A stretch of 64,000 nt of DNA from Melioribacteraceae bacterium (GCA_011525875.1 WYBN01000013.1:62001-126000); one strand, 5' to 3'; shown: positions 39,989-49,933, counted from the stretch's first letter. A program made the numbers and translations. The notes: generated from the letters alone by a model not told the origin.

Positions 39989-40291
39989 TTGATTTTAGGA
40001 AAAGTAATAGGGACGGTTTGGTCAACACGAAAGGATGAAAATTTAGTCGGCGCTAAATTTTTAATCGTAAGAGAACTTAATCTGGACTATTCACCAAAAA
40101 AAAATAGCCTTATTGCGGTTGACTCGGTAGGAGCCGGAGTGGGAGAAAATGTTATTGTGGCGCAAGGCAGCTCTGCACGCCAAACCAACTTAACGAAAAA
40201 CAAGCCGGTTGATGCGGTTATAATGGCTATTGTGGATAAACTCGACATTTCGGTTAAAGAGAAAGTTGAAGAACTGGTCGAAACAAAATGA
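39989..40291 (+). CDS. EutN/CcmL family microcompartment vertex protein (first copy)
   Basis: This is a 100-residue BMC-P (pentamer) protein, starting at TTG (MILGKVIGTVWSTRKDENL). Family hallmarks GKVIGTVW, FLIVREL and IAVDSVGAGVGENVIVAQGSSAR are all present. Such pentamers cap the twelve vertices of bacterial microcompartment shells. It overlaps the second copy by 4 bases (ATGA), so the pair is co-translated. No hexameric BMC-H shell gene is in the window. Confidence 0.93.
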   Translation: MILGKVIGTVWSTRKDENLVGAKFLIVRELNLDYSPKKNSLIAVDSVGAGVGENVIVAQGSSARQTNLTKNKPVDAVIMAIVDKLDISVKEKVEELVETK

Positions 40292-40560
40292 CGCTCGGTA
40301 AAGTAATAGGGACAATCTGGGCTACCCGTAAGTTTGAAACGACGAAAGGATATAAACTTCTTCTCGTTCAGCCGTTAAACGGCAGGCTGGAGAAAACAGG
40401 CGACCCCATTATTGCGGTTGATACTGCAGGCGCTGGTGTGGGCGAAGTGATTTATTTTGTAACAGCCAGCGAAGCAGTTATTCCAATGGATGTTGACATG
40501 GCCCCGGTTGATGCTTCAATTGTAGGAATTGTTGATTCAATTAATTCGGAATTGAACTGA
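40288..40560 (+). CDS. EutN/CcmL family microcompartment vertex protein (second copy)
   Basis: This is a 90-residue BMC-P protein (MTLGKVIGTIWATRKFETTK), with YKLLLVQPLNGRLEKTGDPI and IAVDTAGAGVGEVIYFVTASEA. It is clearly a paralogue of the gene just upstream, though diverged, so the two may form different pentamers or mixed vertices. The sigma factor gene starts 7 bases later. Confidence 0.93.
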   Translation: MTLGKVIGTIWATRKFETTKGYKLLLVQPLNGRLEKTGDPIIAVDTAGAGVGEVIYFVTASEAVIPMDVDMAPVDASIVGIVDSINSELN

Positions 40561-40567
40561 GGGCTGA

Positions 40568-41422
40568 ATGAAAATTGTAAAACAATTTACCAACCGCGAA
40601 AGTCTTTCACTTGATAAATACTTGCAGGAAATTGGAAGAGTAAATCTGCTTACGTCCCAAGAGGAAATAGAATTAGCAAAAAAAATTAAGCATGGTGATC
40701 AAACAGCTCTTGAAAAACTCGTGAAGGCGAACTTGAGATTCGTTGTAAGTGTTGCCAAGCAGTATCAAAGTCAAGGTTTATCTTTGGGTGATTTGATTAA
40801 TGAAGGAAACCTTGGTCTTATAAAAGCGGCTAAACGTTTCGATGAAACCCGGGGCTTCAAATTTATTTCGTATGCAGTTTGGTGGATCAGGCAATCCATA
40901 CTACAGGCGATTGCCGAACAATCGAGAATTGTAAGGCTGCCATTGAACCGAGTCGGGGCATTAAGCAAGATTGGTAGGGCATACAGTAATTTGGAACAAG
41001 AATTCGAAAGGGAACCGAATCCGACCGAGATTGCAAGAGAACTTCAGATGGACTTAACAGATGTAGCCGAAGCGTTGAAAAATGCTGGCAGAGCCGTATC
41101 AATGGATGCTCCGTTTACTCAGGGCGACGAAAACAGATTGATTGACATACTTAGTAATGAAGATCAGCCTTCGCCCGATTATTCTCTTATGAGCGATTCT
41201 CTTAAGACCGAAATAGAGCGGGTGCTTGCCACTTTATCTGAAAGAGAAGCCGCAGTGATTAAACTTTATTTTGGATTAAATAAAGAACACTCATTGACTC
41301 TTGAGGAAATTGGAGAGAAGTTTAATCTTACACGTGAACGTGTGCGGCAGATAAAGGAAAAAGCTATCAGAAGACTAAGGCACGCATCGAGAAGCAAAAA
41401 TTTACGGGCATATCTTGGTTGA
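40568..41422 (+). CDS. rpoD: Primary sigma factor, RpoD/SigA family (short form)
   Basis: This is a 284-residue sigma-70. Regions 1.2 ([20 protein letters not shown]), 2 ([40 protein letters not shown]), 3 and 4 ([20 protein letters not shown]) are present. Region 1.1 and the long non-conserved region are absent, as in Bacteroidetes/Chlorobi primary sigma factors. [10 protein letters not shown] and the WWIRQSI melting motif mark it as the housekeeping type rather than an ECF factor. It would recognise the promoters listed here. Confidence 0.94.
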   Translation: MKIVKQFTNRESLSLDKYLQEIGRVNLLTSQEEIELAKKIKHGDQTALEKLVKANLRFVVSVAKQYQSQGLSLGDLINEGNLGLIKAAKRFDETRGFKFISYAVWWIRQSILQAIAEQSRIVRLPLNRVGALSKIGRAYSNLEQEFEREPNPTEIARELQMDLTDVAEALKNAGRAVSMDAPFTQGDENRLIDILSNEDQPSPDYSLMSDSLKTEIERVLATLSEREAAVIKLYFGLNKEHSLTLEEIGEKFNLTRERVRQIKEKAIRRLRHASRSKNLRAYLG

Positions 41423-41426
41423 ATGG

Positions 41427-42128
41427 ATGGCATGTACTGCAAAATTATATTTTCGAATCTTGTTTTTGCTGATTGTCATTTTGGTAAGCGGATGTTCCTC
41501 CTCAAGTTCAAGTGCGCGCTACGGTAAGCAGCCGCCTGAGATACTGAAGCCTGAAAAACCTTCCGTAAGATTTACGTCGAATGAAAAGAACGCTCCAGCC
41601 GCTGCCGATACTTTATCGGTCAAACCTGAAATTTATTTGGATTCACAGCCTGAATTTGATGAAACGCCTCCAGCCGATTTTGAGATTGATTATTCTCCAT
41701 TAATCAGTAAAGTAAAAAATTTCAGCCAGTTAAACTCCGCTTTAACAAAACGCGAAAAAGTACTTCTCGAAATCATTAAGTATTTAGAGACTCCTTATAA
41801 ATACGGGGGAGAATCAACTAACGGAATTGATTGTTCAGCATTTACAAAAAACGTTTTTGGTTCTGCAATAAGTTTTAATCTTCCCCGTACGACGAGCGAA
41901 CAGTTTAAAATTGGGGACTCCGTAAACGATAAAACGGAATTAAAATTCGGCGACCTGCTTTTTTTCAACACTACTAAAAGGTCCTACCCCGGTCATGTAG
42001 GCATATACATAGGGGAAGAGTTATTCGCTCATGCGAGCAGATCAAGAGGCGTAACAGTATCATCCCTTACAAGCGATTATTTTAAAAAACGATTCATCGA
42101 CGCTAAACGTGTTGCTGAGATAAATTAA
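41427..42128 (+). CDS. NlpC/P60 family lipoprotein (cell-wall endopeptidase)
   Basis: From the ATG at 41427 this is 233 residues. A lipoprotein signal (FRILFLLIVILVSGC followed by a serine run) points to membrane anchoring. After a spacer comes the NlpC/P60 domain: catalytic Cys in YKYGGESTNGIDCSAFTKNV, His in SYPGHVGIYIGEE, and a second polar residue near FAHASRSRGV. Such enzymes cut peptide bonds in peptidoglycan stems. The frame opens 12 bases earlier inside rpoD (TTG 41415); the ATG is preferred. It is separated from rpoD by 4 bases and so may share its transcript. Confidence 0.9.
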   Translation: MACTAKLYFRILFLLIVILVSGCSSSSSSARYGKQPPEILKPEKPSVRFTSNEKNAPAAADTLSVKPEIYLDSQPEFDETPPADFEIDYSPLISKVKNFSQLNSALTKREKVLLEIIKYLETPYKYGGESTNGIDCSAFTKNVFGSAISFNLPRTTSEQFKIGDSVNDKTELKFGDLLFFNTTKRSYPGHVGIYIGEELFAHASRSRGVTVSSLTSDYFKKRFIDAKRVAEIN

Positions 42129-42180
42129 TTAATCTGATTAAGGAGCCGGTGAGAAAATTTATCACGAAAAAAAAATCCAA

Positions 42181-42212
42181 TTGTAATATCCATTCAGCCG
42201 TTCCTATTTTTA
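42181..42212 (+). promoter_or_regulatory. Weak candidate promoter of the AbgT gene
   Basis: TTGTAA (42181-42186), 18 bases, then TATTTTTA (42205-42212). The -7 box has one mismatch to TAnnTTTG and the spacer is one base longer than in the other candidates. Confidence 0.25.
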
Positions 42213-42246
42213 AATCAAATACTTTTCTATTAATAAAGAGTTTCAA

Positions 42247-43773
42247 ATGAATAATAACGGTAAAAATAGTTTTTTGAATAAAGCTCTATCAATGGTAGAG
42301 AAAATAGGGAATGCACTGCCCGATCCTGTATTTTTATTTGCACTTCTTGCGTTCCTGGTTGTACTACTTTCTGGAGTAACAAGTTTATTCGATATCGAAG
42401 TAGTCCATCCCGGCACCGGAGAAATTGTTAAGCCAGTTAACCTTTTTTCTGTTAAAGGACTGCATAAAATTCTCACTGGTATGGTACATAACTTTACATC
42501 CTTTGCTCCTTTGGGAACAGTGCTTGTTGCATTGCTCGGTATAGGTGTGGCAGAAGGGAGCGGATTTATCGGAACAATTTTAAGGCTGCTTGTTCTTTCA
42601 TCCCCCAAAAAACTTCTCACCTTCGTTGTGATCTTTACGGGCATTCTTTCCAATACTGCAAGCGAAGTTGGGTATGTGCTGCTTGTGCCGTTATCTGCAA
42701 TTATCTTTTTATCTGTGGGTCGAAATCCATTAGCAGGAATCGCCGCCTCGTTTGCAGCTGTTTCCGGAGGCTATAGCGCAAATCTTTTACTGGGAACGAT
42801 TGACCCATTATTAGCCGGCTTGTCGGAAGAGGCGGCTCATATAATTGATCCCTCTTATACTGTTAATCCCGCATGCAATTATTATTTTATGTTTGTCTCT
42901 ACATTCATCATTGCGGGAATTGGAACATACGTAACTGAAAAGATTGTTATACCCCGGCTTGGCATATATGACGGAGAAGTCAAATCTGAGACGATACAGA
43001 AATTAACGTATGAAGAAAAAAGAGGTTTGAAATATGCCGGTATAACCGCTTTGTTTTTTACTATAATAATTTTATTGGGAACGGTGCCGTCGTGGGGTTT
43101 TCTGCGCGATGCAGAAACCGGCAGCCTTCTTCGTTCTCCGTTTATGAGCGGTATAGTAGCCATAATTTTTATCGGCGGCGCGGTGCACGGAATAGCTTAC
43201 GGTTTAGGCGCCCGGACAATTAAAAGTGACAAGGATATAGTTGACGGAATGGCAAAAGCAATGAAAACGCTGGGAGCTTATATAGTGCTGACATTCTTCG
43301 CCGCTCAGTTCGTGGCATATTTCAATTGGACAAATTTAGGTTTAATAGTAGCTATAGAAGGCGCAGGTGTGTTAAGAGCTTCCGGGTTAGGGGATATCCC
43401 ACTTATAATAGGATTTGTAATTGTAAGCGCAATGGTAAATATGGTTATGGGAAGCGCGTCGGCAAAATGGGCGATTATGGCTCCGGTGTTCATACCCATG
43501 TTTATGCTTCTTGGCTACAGCCCGGAACTTGTCCAGGCTACTTACCGAGTAGGTGACAGTATTACCAATATAATTTCACCGATGATGTCTTACTTTGCTC
43601 TTGTTGTCGCATTCTTTCAACAGTATGATAAGAAAGCCGGTATTGGAACAATTATAGCGACTATGCTGCCTTATTCCATATTCTTTTTTATCGGATGGAG
43701 TTTGCTTCTAATTGTCTGGATTCTTTTGGGGCTGCCTGTCGGACCTGGCGCAGATTTATTCATCCAATTATAG
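42247..43773 (+). CDS. AbgT family transporter
   Basis: This is a 508-residue membrane protein of the AbgT (p-aminobenzoyl-glutamate transporter) family with many hydrophobic spans. Typical segments are [20 protein letters not shown] near the N-terminus, [32 protein letters not shown], and the C-terminal [20 protein letters not shown] and [18 protein letters not shown]. Characterised members import p-aminobenzoyl-glutamate or export sulfonamides using ion gradients. The substrate here is not determinable. It lies alone between the NlpC gene and a MITE-like element that starts 11 bases after its stop. Confidence 0.92.
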   Translation: MNNNGKNSFLNKALSMVEKIGNALPDPVFLFALLAFLVVLLSGVTSLFDIEVVHPGTGEIVKPVNLFSVKGLHKILTGMVHNFTSFAPLGTVLVALLGIGVAEGSGFIGTILRLLVLSSPKKLLTFVVIFTGILSNTASEVGYVLLVPLSAIIFLSVGRNPLAGIAASFAAVSGGYSANLLLGTIDPLLAGLSEEAAHIIDPSYTVNPACNYYFMFVSTFIIAGIGTYVTEKIVIPRLGIYDGEVKSETIQKLTYEEKRGLKYAGITALFFTIIILLGTVPSWGFLRDAETGSLLRSPFMSGIVAIIFIGGAVHGIAYGLGARTIKSDKDIVDGMAKAMKTLGAYIVLTFFAAQFVAYFNWTNLGLIVAIEGAGVLRASGLGDIPLIIGFVIVSAMVNMVMGSASAKWAIMAPVFIPMFMLLGYSPELVQATYRVGDSITNIISPMMSYFALVVAFFQQYDKKAGIGTIIATMLPYSIFFFIGWSLLLIVWILLGLPVGPGADLFIQL

Positions 43774-43784
43774 ATGCCCTGCGC

Positions 43785-43992
43785 TTAAGAGTCTGTTGCA
43801 CGAGTCATACAATTGCCGTTCACTTTAGTGAACGGGGGAAATAGCAACAAACTAAATGGACTTTAGTCCCATAAAATGGCAAGAATGGCCTAAAGCCCAG
43901 AGATAAGTTGGCAATCTTAATCCCTGACTTTCCCATAGGGATGCCCTTGGCAAAAAGTAGGGGCAAATAAAAGTTTTGCAACAGACTCTTAA
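43785..43992. mobile_element. MITE-like element with 16-bp terminal inverted repeats
   Basis: A 208-bp non-coding block is bounded by TTAAGAGTCTGTTGCA (43785-43800) and its perfect inverse TGCAACAGACTCTTAA (43977-43992). The outermost TTAA at both ends may be a target duplication. Inside are short hairpins that share a TTTA loop: CCGTTCAC-TTTA-GTGAACGG (43816-43835), GGAC-TTTA-GTCC (43858-43869) and, on the other strand, an imperfect one near 43886-43899. A further TCCC-ATA-GGGA stem lies near 43931. No transposase is encoded. The inner TIR (CTGTTGCA) resembles ends of some DDE-type insertion sequences, so it is probably a non-autonomous derivative. Confidence 0.7.
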
Positions 43993-44012
43993 ATAAAGGG
44001 GGAATGATACTA

Positions 44013-47000
44013 TCAAGATTTTACAGTTTCGAAAATAACGGTAAAAGTTGTGCCGTTATTTTTTTTACTGCTGACTTGTATTTCAGCATCGTTTATTTCA
44101 CAGTATTTTTTTACGAGAGCCAACCCAAGTCCGTTTCCTTCAAACGAACGAGTATAACCCTGTTCTTCCTGGCTGAATGGCTCAAACAGATGTTCCTGAA
44201 ATTTTTTGCTCATTCCAATGCCAGAATCTTTAATCTTCACCGATACCTTGTTCTTACCTATATTCTCAAGATAGATCTCTACCGAGCCTTTTATCGTATA
44301 TTTAATAGCATTATCAACAAGGTTAGCAAATATCTGTCCAAGGCTGTATTCATCTCCTTTCACATCAGTGTTTTGCGCTTTATTGGTATAAATTAATTGC
44401 AGACCTTTTGTGCTTGCAGTAAGTTTATATTCCATATATATCTTCAATAGTATATCCGACTCCAGATCTATTTTGCGTAAAATTGGTTTGTAACTTCCAC
44501 TTTGAATTTCGGACATATTCAAAATCAACTCAATGGTTCTGATTATTCTTTCGGAAGCATTGCGCATGCTGTCAAAGCAGCTTTTAATTGTAGGGTCTAT
44601 TGAATCGCCGAGTTCGTCCCGCAAATAATTTGCGTTGCTGGTAACAATGTGAATAGGAGTTCGAATTTCATGAGACATCTGAGCGAGGAATTCGGATTTC
44701 AATTTCTCCGATTGCTCCGCCAGTTCTTTAGCTCTTATAAGTTCTTCTTGAGTTTTCTTCTTATCGGTGATATCCTCTTTAACGGCGACAAAGTGTGTTA
44801 TATCTCCATCGTTATTTACCAGCGGAGAAATCAGCACAGTTTCCCAAAATAATTCTCCGCTTTTTTTCTTATTAAATATCTCGCCGTTCCAATCTCTGCC
44901 GGATAGGATAGTATTCCATAGATTTTCATAGAACTCCCTTCCATGGTAACCGGATGATAAGATTGTAGTTTTCTGCCCGATCAACTCTTCATTACTATAA
45001 CCTGAAACTTCAGTAAATTTTTTATTTACATATTCAATAATGCCTGCTGGGTCTGTAATGATTACCGAAGCGGGACTCTGTTCAATAGCCCGCGATAACT
45101 GCAGTATTTTTTTCTCGGAAATTTTTCTTTCTGTAATATCTCTGAATATACTTAGTATAAGCGGGGAGGATTCAATATTTCCAAGCACTGCGGTTGAGAC
45201 GGCAAACCATTTAATTTCACCGTTCCATAAATTAAATTCTCTTTCGATAAAAGGACTGAAAGAATTTTTATTATAATTATTTATGTATGATTCTAAAACT
45301 CTTTCGTTGTCAGGTTGGCGGTAGAATATATCGAGGGGATTCCCGATAATTTCTTCGGCAGGTTTATTAACAAGCTCACAGAATGCCTGATTAACCTTAA
45401 TAATTTTTCCTTCTCCGTCAGTTAAACGCATGCCGTCATTCGAACTTTCCCACACTGACCGGAATAGACTTTCGGAACGTTTAATAACTTCTTGAGCATT
45501 TTTTCGTTCAGTTATATCTCTTATCAAATTTCTAAATTGAATAATTCTTCCTTCATTATCACGAACCATTCGTGATAACTGTTCAGTCCACACTATACTT
45601 CCATCCTTTTTTAATATTCGTATTTCTATTGTTGTATCAATATCATTCGATTTAGCTTTTTGTGCATAATGATCAATTACACGCCTTCTGTCTTCTTTAG
45701 CAATTAAACGTATATAAGACTTCCCGATAATTTCTTTGATAGAATACCCTGTTTGACTTGCTATGTTTGGACTCACGTAAACGAGTTTTCCATCAGCGTC
45801 TGTTATGTAAAAGACATCGCTGATATTTTCGACCAGATTTCTAAATTTACTTTCACTTTCCTTTAAAGCTCGCTCGGCTTGCTTCCGATCGGTAATATCA
45901 CGCGCAATTGCAATCACTGCTCGTTGTTCAAAATAAATTCCGGGCGCAAGGCTTACTTCCTTCGGGAAAATTGTACCGTCTTTTTTCAATCCCCAAAATT
46001 CAAATCGTTGTATCTCTCCGTTAAGAGCAGCCTCTATTGCGGTTTTCAATGCGCTCAAATCGTTTCTGCCGGGCGCAGATAAGAACTCGGGAGTTTTACC
46101 GATAAAAAATTCCCGGGAATAGCCGTAGGTTTCAACGGCGGTTTTATTTACATCCAGAAAACGTCCGTGTTCGTCCTGTATATAAATTGAATCGCTGACG
46201 CTGTCTATTATTCCTCTGTGTGTTATTTCCGAGATACGAAGTTCTTCTTCAATCTTCTTCCGTTCGGTGATATTATGAAGCATGCAGTGTGTCTGCATGA
46301 AATTGCCTTGATAATCATAGCCAACTCTGCCCTCAACCGAATAGATAATTATTTCGCCGTCTCTATTGATGAACTGAAATTCTAAGCCGCTCGATTTGCC
46401 GGGTTTTATAAATTGAGGAAATCTTTCTCTAAATAACTCTTTGCTTGATTCGCAAAGGAATTTGGAAATATTTTTCCCCAGCACATCTTCCCTTTTATAA
46501 TGCATCTCTTCAAGCCATATATTGTTGACTTCGATTATATTGCCGTCCTTATCAAGTGATTGATATGCTACCGGCGCATTCTCAAAAAGTTTTCGGAAAC
46601 GGTTTTCGCTTTCTTTGATCCTTGTAATATCTGTCTGAAGACCCCAGTTGCCGATAAGTACGCCGTCTCGTAATTCTGCAATCACGCTGTTAAGAAAATA
46701 TTTTTCATTGCCTTCTTTATCGTATTCAAGGGTTTCGATGTTTTCAAGCCGGTAGCCGTTCTTTATAAAAGTCTTTGTCGCTTCAAGATTAGTATCATTA
46801 ATTTCGTTGCCGTATAGTTCAAGCAGGTTCATGCCTATCAGCTCCTTGCTGCTGCTGAACCCGTACATTTTGACGAAGGAATTATTACACTCTTTAATCT
46901 TTCCAGTAGAAATAATCTTCTCAATTTGGATATCGATTGGTTCTGAGATATTAATGGGATTGGAATATTCGACGTAGTAAATACCTTCGCTGCTTTTTTC

Positions 47001-49730
47001 GATAAAGTTTTGATATTTTTCCTTGCTTGCCCTCAAAGCTTCTTCGATAGTTTTTCTCTCCGTAATATCAGTTATCGTTCCTATATAACCGAGCAGATTT
47101 CTCTCGGGGCTGTATTCGGGGACCGATTGACCCATAACCCAGGTCGTTTTTCCGCCGGGATGGAGAAATCTATATTCAACAACGGAGATCTCTTGCTTCC
47201 TAGTAACAACTTCCCAATTCTTTTTCAATTGTTCTCTATCGTCTGGATGAACTGCTTTGAACCATCCGTTTCCCAGAGCTTCTTCTGCGGATATGCCGGA
47301 CAGCAGACACCATTTGGGATTAACGTAAGTAGTATAGCCGTCTGCTTTCGTTCTAAAAATTCCTACCGGCGACATGCGCGCAAGAGTATTAAACAGATAC
47401 TCACTCTGTCTTAAAGCCTCCAAAGTGTTTCTTCTATCAGTTACATCAGTAATAAAACCTTCGAGATTTGTGAGACTGCCGTCTGCAGAAAAAATGCCTA
47501 ATCCTTGTTCCCAAACCCATTTTATTTTTCCAGATGCGGTAATAATTCTATAATTCAATTGAAATTTTTCTCTGTTTTTGACTGCAGCCTGGATTTCCTC
47601 GAAGACATAGCCTCTATCTTCCGGGTGAATAATATCGTTGAATGATAGCTTTGTATTATTAATGAAGTCGGAAACTTCGTAGCCCGTAATTTCTTTAACG
47701 CCCGAACTTATGAACTGCATTGTCCAGCCATGGTCGTTATTACATTTGTAGACGATTCCATTCAAATTGCCAATCAGAGTTGAAAGCTCGCGTTCTCTTT
47801 CCTTCAACTTCTCTTTAATGTTTTGTCTAAGCTTATCGTTTTCAATTACTTCTATGGCGAAAGCAATATCAATTGCGAGTTCATCAAGGAGTTTGATTTG
47901 GTCTTTATCGAAGAAATAATTCTCATCTGAATACAGATTCAAAATACCAAAAACTTTTCCGGAAACAATAACCGGGAACGAAGCCATGGAAACAAATCCA
48001 TGCTTTAATGCAGAATCCCTCCATCTCAATATGTTCGGGTCGGAAGAGATATCATTACAAATATAATGACTTCCAGTAAAAACAGCTCTCCCGCTTGGCC
48101 CCTGTAAAATACTCTCATCGTTTAAAGAGAATGGGGCATTTTCTAAATATGTTCCGGTATTTCCGAAACTCGTAAACGGTGATAATTGATTATTTGCAGT
48201 CTCGTAAATACCAAACCAAGCCATTACAAGCTTGCCGTCTTCAACAACTATTTTGCATGCTTCGGTTAATAGTTCTTCCAAATCATGAATACGGACGATT
48301 ACCTGATTTATATTGCTCAAGACGGCATAAATTCTATTTATCTTAATAGTATTCCGCTCGGCTATTCGATGCTCGGTAACATCACGTGCCGTAGCGATTG
48401 CACCAGATACTTCGCCGTCAACATTTTTCAAGGCTCTTAAAGACCAATCAAGAATCCGTTCTTCTCCGTCGGTTAGCCGATGAGAAAATTCAAAAAACAA
48501 ATTGTTATCATTCCCGGAGAATAAATTCTCTAAGGCAGAAATATCATTTGCAGTCGCTGCAAAATCTGTGAATTGTTTACCTATAATTTCACTGCCGAAG
48601 AACTTAATCCCCGCTTGATTTGCCCAAATAAATATTTTATCGGTGTTAAGTTCCATTATTATTTCAGGGATAGACTTAAGAAGAGCTTCATGCCGATCGG
48701 ATAATTCTCTAAGTTTTTCAAGATTCTCATAGTTCTCAGCGTAATATTTATATTGAATTTGTTTCCAGCCCATTGCGAAAAGCGCAGCGGCGCAGACTAA
48801 TATTAACAATACAAAAAGTAAGATTGTTAAGAGCCTCTCGTTCAATGCTTCATCAATTACGGCTAAGTCGGTTTTGGCGATTATAAACCATTGTGATCCC
48901 TCAATTTTATTTATCGAAGCGATAACCGGTTTGCCTTGATAATCAATCCCTTCGATGATTCCTGTTTTTCCTTCAACGGCTTGTACCGAAGGCAAATGTT
49001 TATTTTCATTAATGTTAAATCGAAGTTTCAGAGCTGTGTTTTTTCTAAAACGCAATTCGTTCAAAAAAACAACTTCATCATCGTCACGCCTGACTAAAAA
49101 AGTTTCAACTTCTTCATTGGGTACAGGCCATTGGCTGATCATCGGGAATAAATATTTTCCCGGATCAATTCTAATTATTACAACACCTATTCTTTCTTTT
49201 GCCGCTTCGTCATGTATCTGGATCAAAATTGAAATATAAATCTTGCCTTCCTCTTCATTATGATATAAGTCAGTCATTGTGATTTCATCAGACTTAAATA
49301 AGCTTTCTTCTCTCTTTAATAAACCGGAGTGGGTGTGCTTATCCCTATCCGGCTGTGAAAATCTTTCTTGACCTGTAATATCATGGAAACAGATTCTATC
49401 ATATTGATACGCGTTAATTATTTTTTCGAACCATGCCAGTAGTCTGTTTTTATCTGAATTAATTTCATTCAAAGAATTTTTTACTAATGAGGAGAAACCC
49501 GGGTTCTTATAAATAATTGAGGCATCACTCATCCGCTCGCTGCGCCATATAGAAATTTCGCCTGCTTTTAATTCGGTGATTGTTGCAAGGTGTTCGGAAT
49601 ATTCTTTCTTGTAGTTTTTTTCTATTTGTTTGTAATAGAAATATCCGGCAAGAATTATCAAGACGGAACTAACCGTGAAAGCGAGCAGAAATAATTTTGG
49701 AAAGGATTTCTTTTGTAACTTAACTTTCAT
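44013..49730 (-). CDS. Very large multi-PAS sensor histidine kinase
   Basis: This is a 1905-residue membrane kinase. Two membrane helices (about residues 12-34 and 300-320) enclose a roughly 265-residue extracytoplasmic Cache-like sensor. Then come one PAS (about 345-455), one GAF (about 470-630) and eight more PAS/PAC units, each ending in a D[IV]T-[ED]-[RK]-type signature, up to about 1660. The HisKA box is AQMSHEIRTPIHIV with phospho-acceptor H1687. The ATPase domain follows, with an N box (FANLVDNAIKYT), a G1 box (KDSGIGMSKK) and a G2 box (FEGNGLGLALVKKYCE). No receiver domain is fused and no regulator gene adjoins. It is the only minus-strand gene here. PAS variety suggests that it integrates several redox, light or small-molecule cues, but ligands are unknown. 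Confidence 0.93.
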   Translation of the reverse strand: MKVKLQKKSFPKLFLLAFTVSSVLIILAGYFYYKQIEKNYKKEYSEHLATITELKAGEISIWRSERMSDASIIYKNPGFSSLVKNSLNEINSDKNRLLAWFEKIINAYQYDRICFHDITGQERFSQPDRDKHTHSGLLKREESLFKSDEITMTDLYHNEEEGKIYISILIQIHDEAAKERIGVVIIRIDPGKYLFPMISQWPVPNEEVETFLVRRDDDEVVFLNELRFRKNTALKLRFNINENKHLPSVQAVEGKTGIIEGIDYQGKPVIASINKIEGSQWFIIAKTDLAVIDEALNERLLTILLFVLLILVCAAALFAMGWKQIQYKYYAENYENLEKLRELSDRHEALLKSIPEIIMELNTDKIFIWANQAGIKFFGSEIIGKQFTDFAATANDISALENLFSGNDNNLFFEFSHRLTDGEERILDWSLRALKNVDGEVSGAIATARDVTEHRIAERNTIKINRIYAVLSNINQVIVRIHDLEELLTEACKIVVEDGKLVMAWFGIYETANNQLSPFTSFGNTGTYLENAPFSLNDESILQGPSGRAVFTGSHYICNDISSDPNILRWRDSALKHGFVSMASFPVIVSGKVFGILNLYSDENYFFDKDQIKLLDELAIDIAFAIEVIENDKLRQNIKEKLKERERELSTLIGNLNGIVYKCNNDHGWTMQFISSGVKEITGYEVSDFINNTKLSFNDIIHPEDRGYVFEEIQAAVKNREKFQLNYRIITASGKIKWVWEQGLGIFSADGSLTNLEGFITDVTDRRNTLEALRQSEYLFNTLARMSPVGIFRTKADGYTTYVNPKWCLLSGISAEEALGNGWFKAVHPDDREQLKKNWEVVTRKQEISVVEYRFLHPGGKTTWVMGQSVPEYSPERNLLGYIGTITDITERKTIEEALRASKEKYQNFIEKSSEGIYYVEYSNPINISEPIDIQIEKIISTGKIKECNNSFVKMYGFSSSKELIGMNLLELYGNEINDTNLEATKTFIKNGYRLENIETLEYDKEGNEKYFLNSVIAELRDGVLIGNWGLQTDITRIKESENRFRKLFENAPVAYQSLDKDGNIIEVNNIWLEEMHYKREDVLGKNISKFLCESSKELFRERFPQFIKPGKSSGLEFQFINRDGEIIIYSVEGRVGYDYQGNFMQTHCMLHNITERKKIEEELRISEITHRGIIDSVSDSIYIQDEHGRFLDVNKTAVETYGYSREFFIGKTPEFLSAPGRNDLSALKTAIEAALNGEIQRFEFWGLKKDGTIFPKEVSLAPGIYFEQRAVIAIARDITDRKQAERALKESESKFRNLVENISDVFYITDADGKLVYVSPNIASQTGYSIKEIIGKSYIRLIAKEDRRRVIDHYAQKAKSNDIDTTIEIRILKKDGSIVWTEQLSRMVRDNEGRIIQFRNLIRDITERKNAQEVIKRSESLFRSVWESSNDGMRLTDGEGKIIKVNQAFCELVNKPAEEIIGNPLDIFYRQPDNERVLESYINNYNKNSFSPFIEREFNLWNGEIKWFAVSTAVLGNIESSPLILSIFRDITERKISEKKILQLSRAIEQSPASVIITDPAGIIEYVNKKFTEVSGYSNEELIGQKTTILSSGYHGREFYENLWNTILSGRDWNGEIFNKKKSGELFWETVLISPLVNNDGDITHFVAVKEDITDKKKTQEELIRAKELAEQSEKLKSEFLAQMSHEIRTPIHIVTSNANYLRDELGDSIDPTIKSCFDSMRNASERIIRTIELILNMSEIQSGSYKPILRKIDLESDILLKIYMEYKLTASTKGLQLIYTNKAQNTDVKGDEYSLGQIFANLVDNAIKYTIKGSVEIYLENIGKNKVSVKIKDSGIGMSKKFQEHLFEPFSQEEQGYTRSFEGNGLGLALVKKYCEINDAEIQVSSKKNNGTTFTVIFETVKS

Positions 49731-49870
49731 TCATCTGCCTTAAATTCCCCTTATAAAATAACAATTTTCTTTTAAGTTTGCCCGTAAATATGAATAATTA
49801 AATCAACGCCGATTCTTACATAAACTCAATATATTATCGAAAATCTCCCGCATATTTTAATCTTTATAAG

Positions 49871-49901
49871 TTGATAAAAACATCTTATTCGAGTAATTTG
49901 G
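49871..49901 (+). promoter_or_regulatory. Putative promoter of the fumarase gene
   Basis: TTGATA (49871-49876), 17 bases, then TAATTTGG (49894-49901), about 33 bases before the start codon. The -7 box is TAnTTTG, one base short of the full consensus. Confidence 0.45.
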
Positions 49902-49933
49902 AAACATGAATTTATCATCAATAGGAGATTAAA

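Noticed and set aside
43774-44012. CRISPR or small-RNA gene in the gap after AbgT
   Set aside because: There are no regularly spaced direct repeats; the structure is two inverted ends plus assorted palindromes, better described as a MITE-like element.
44004-49239. Several + strand open frames opposite the large kinase
   Set aside because: They are mirror frames of a well-supported kinase, have no domain features and no good ribosome-binding sites.
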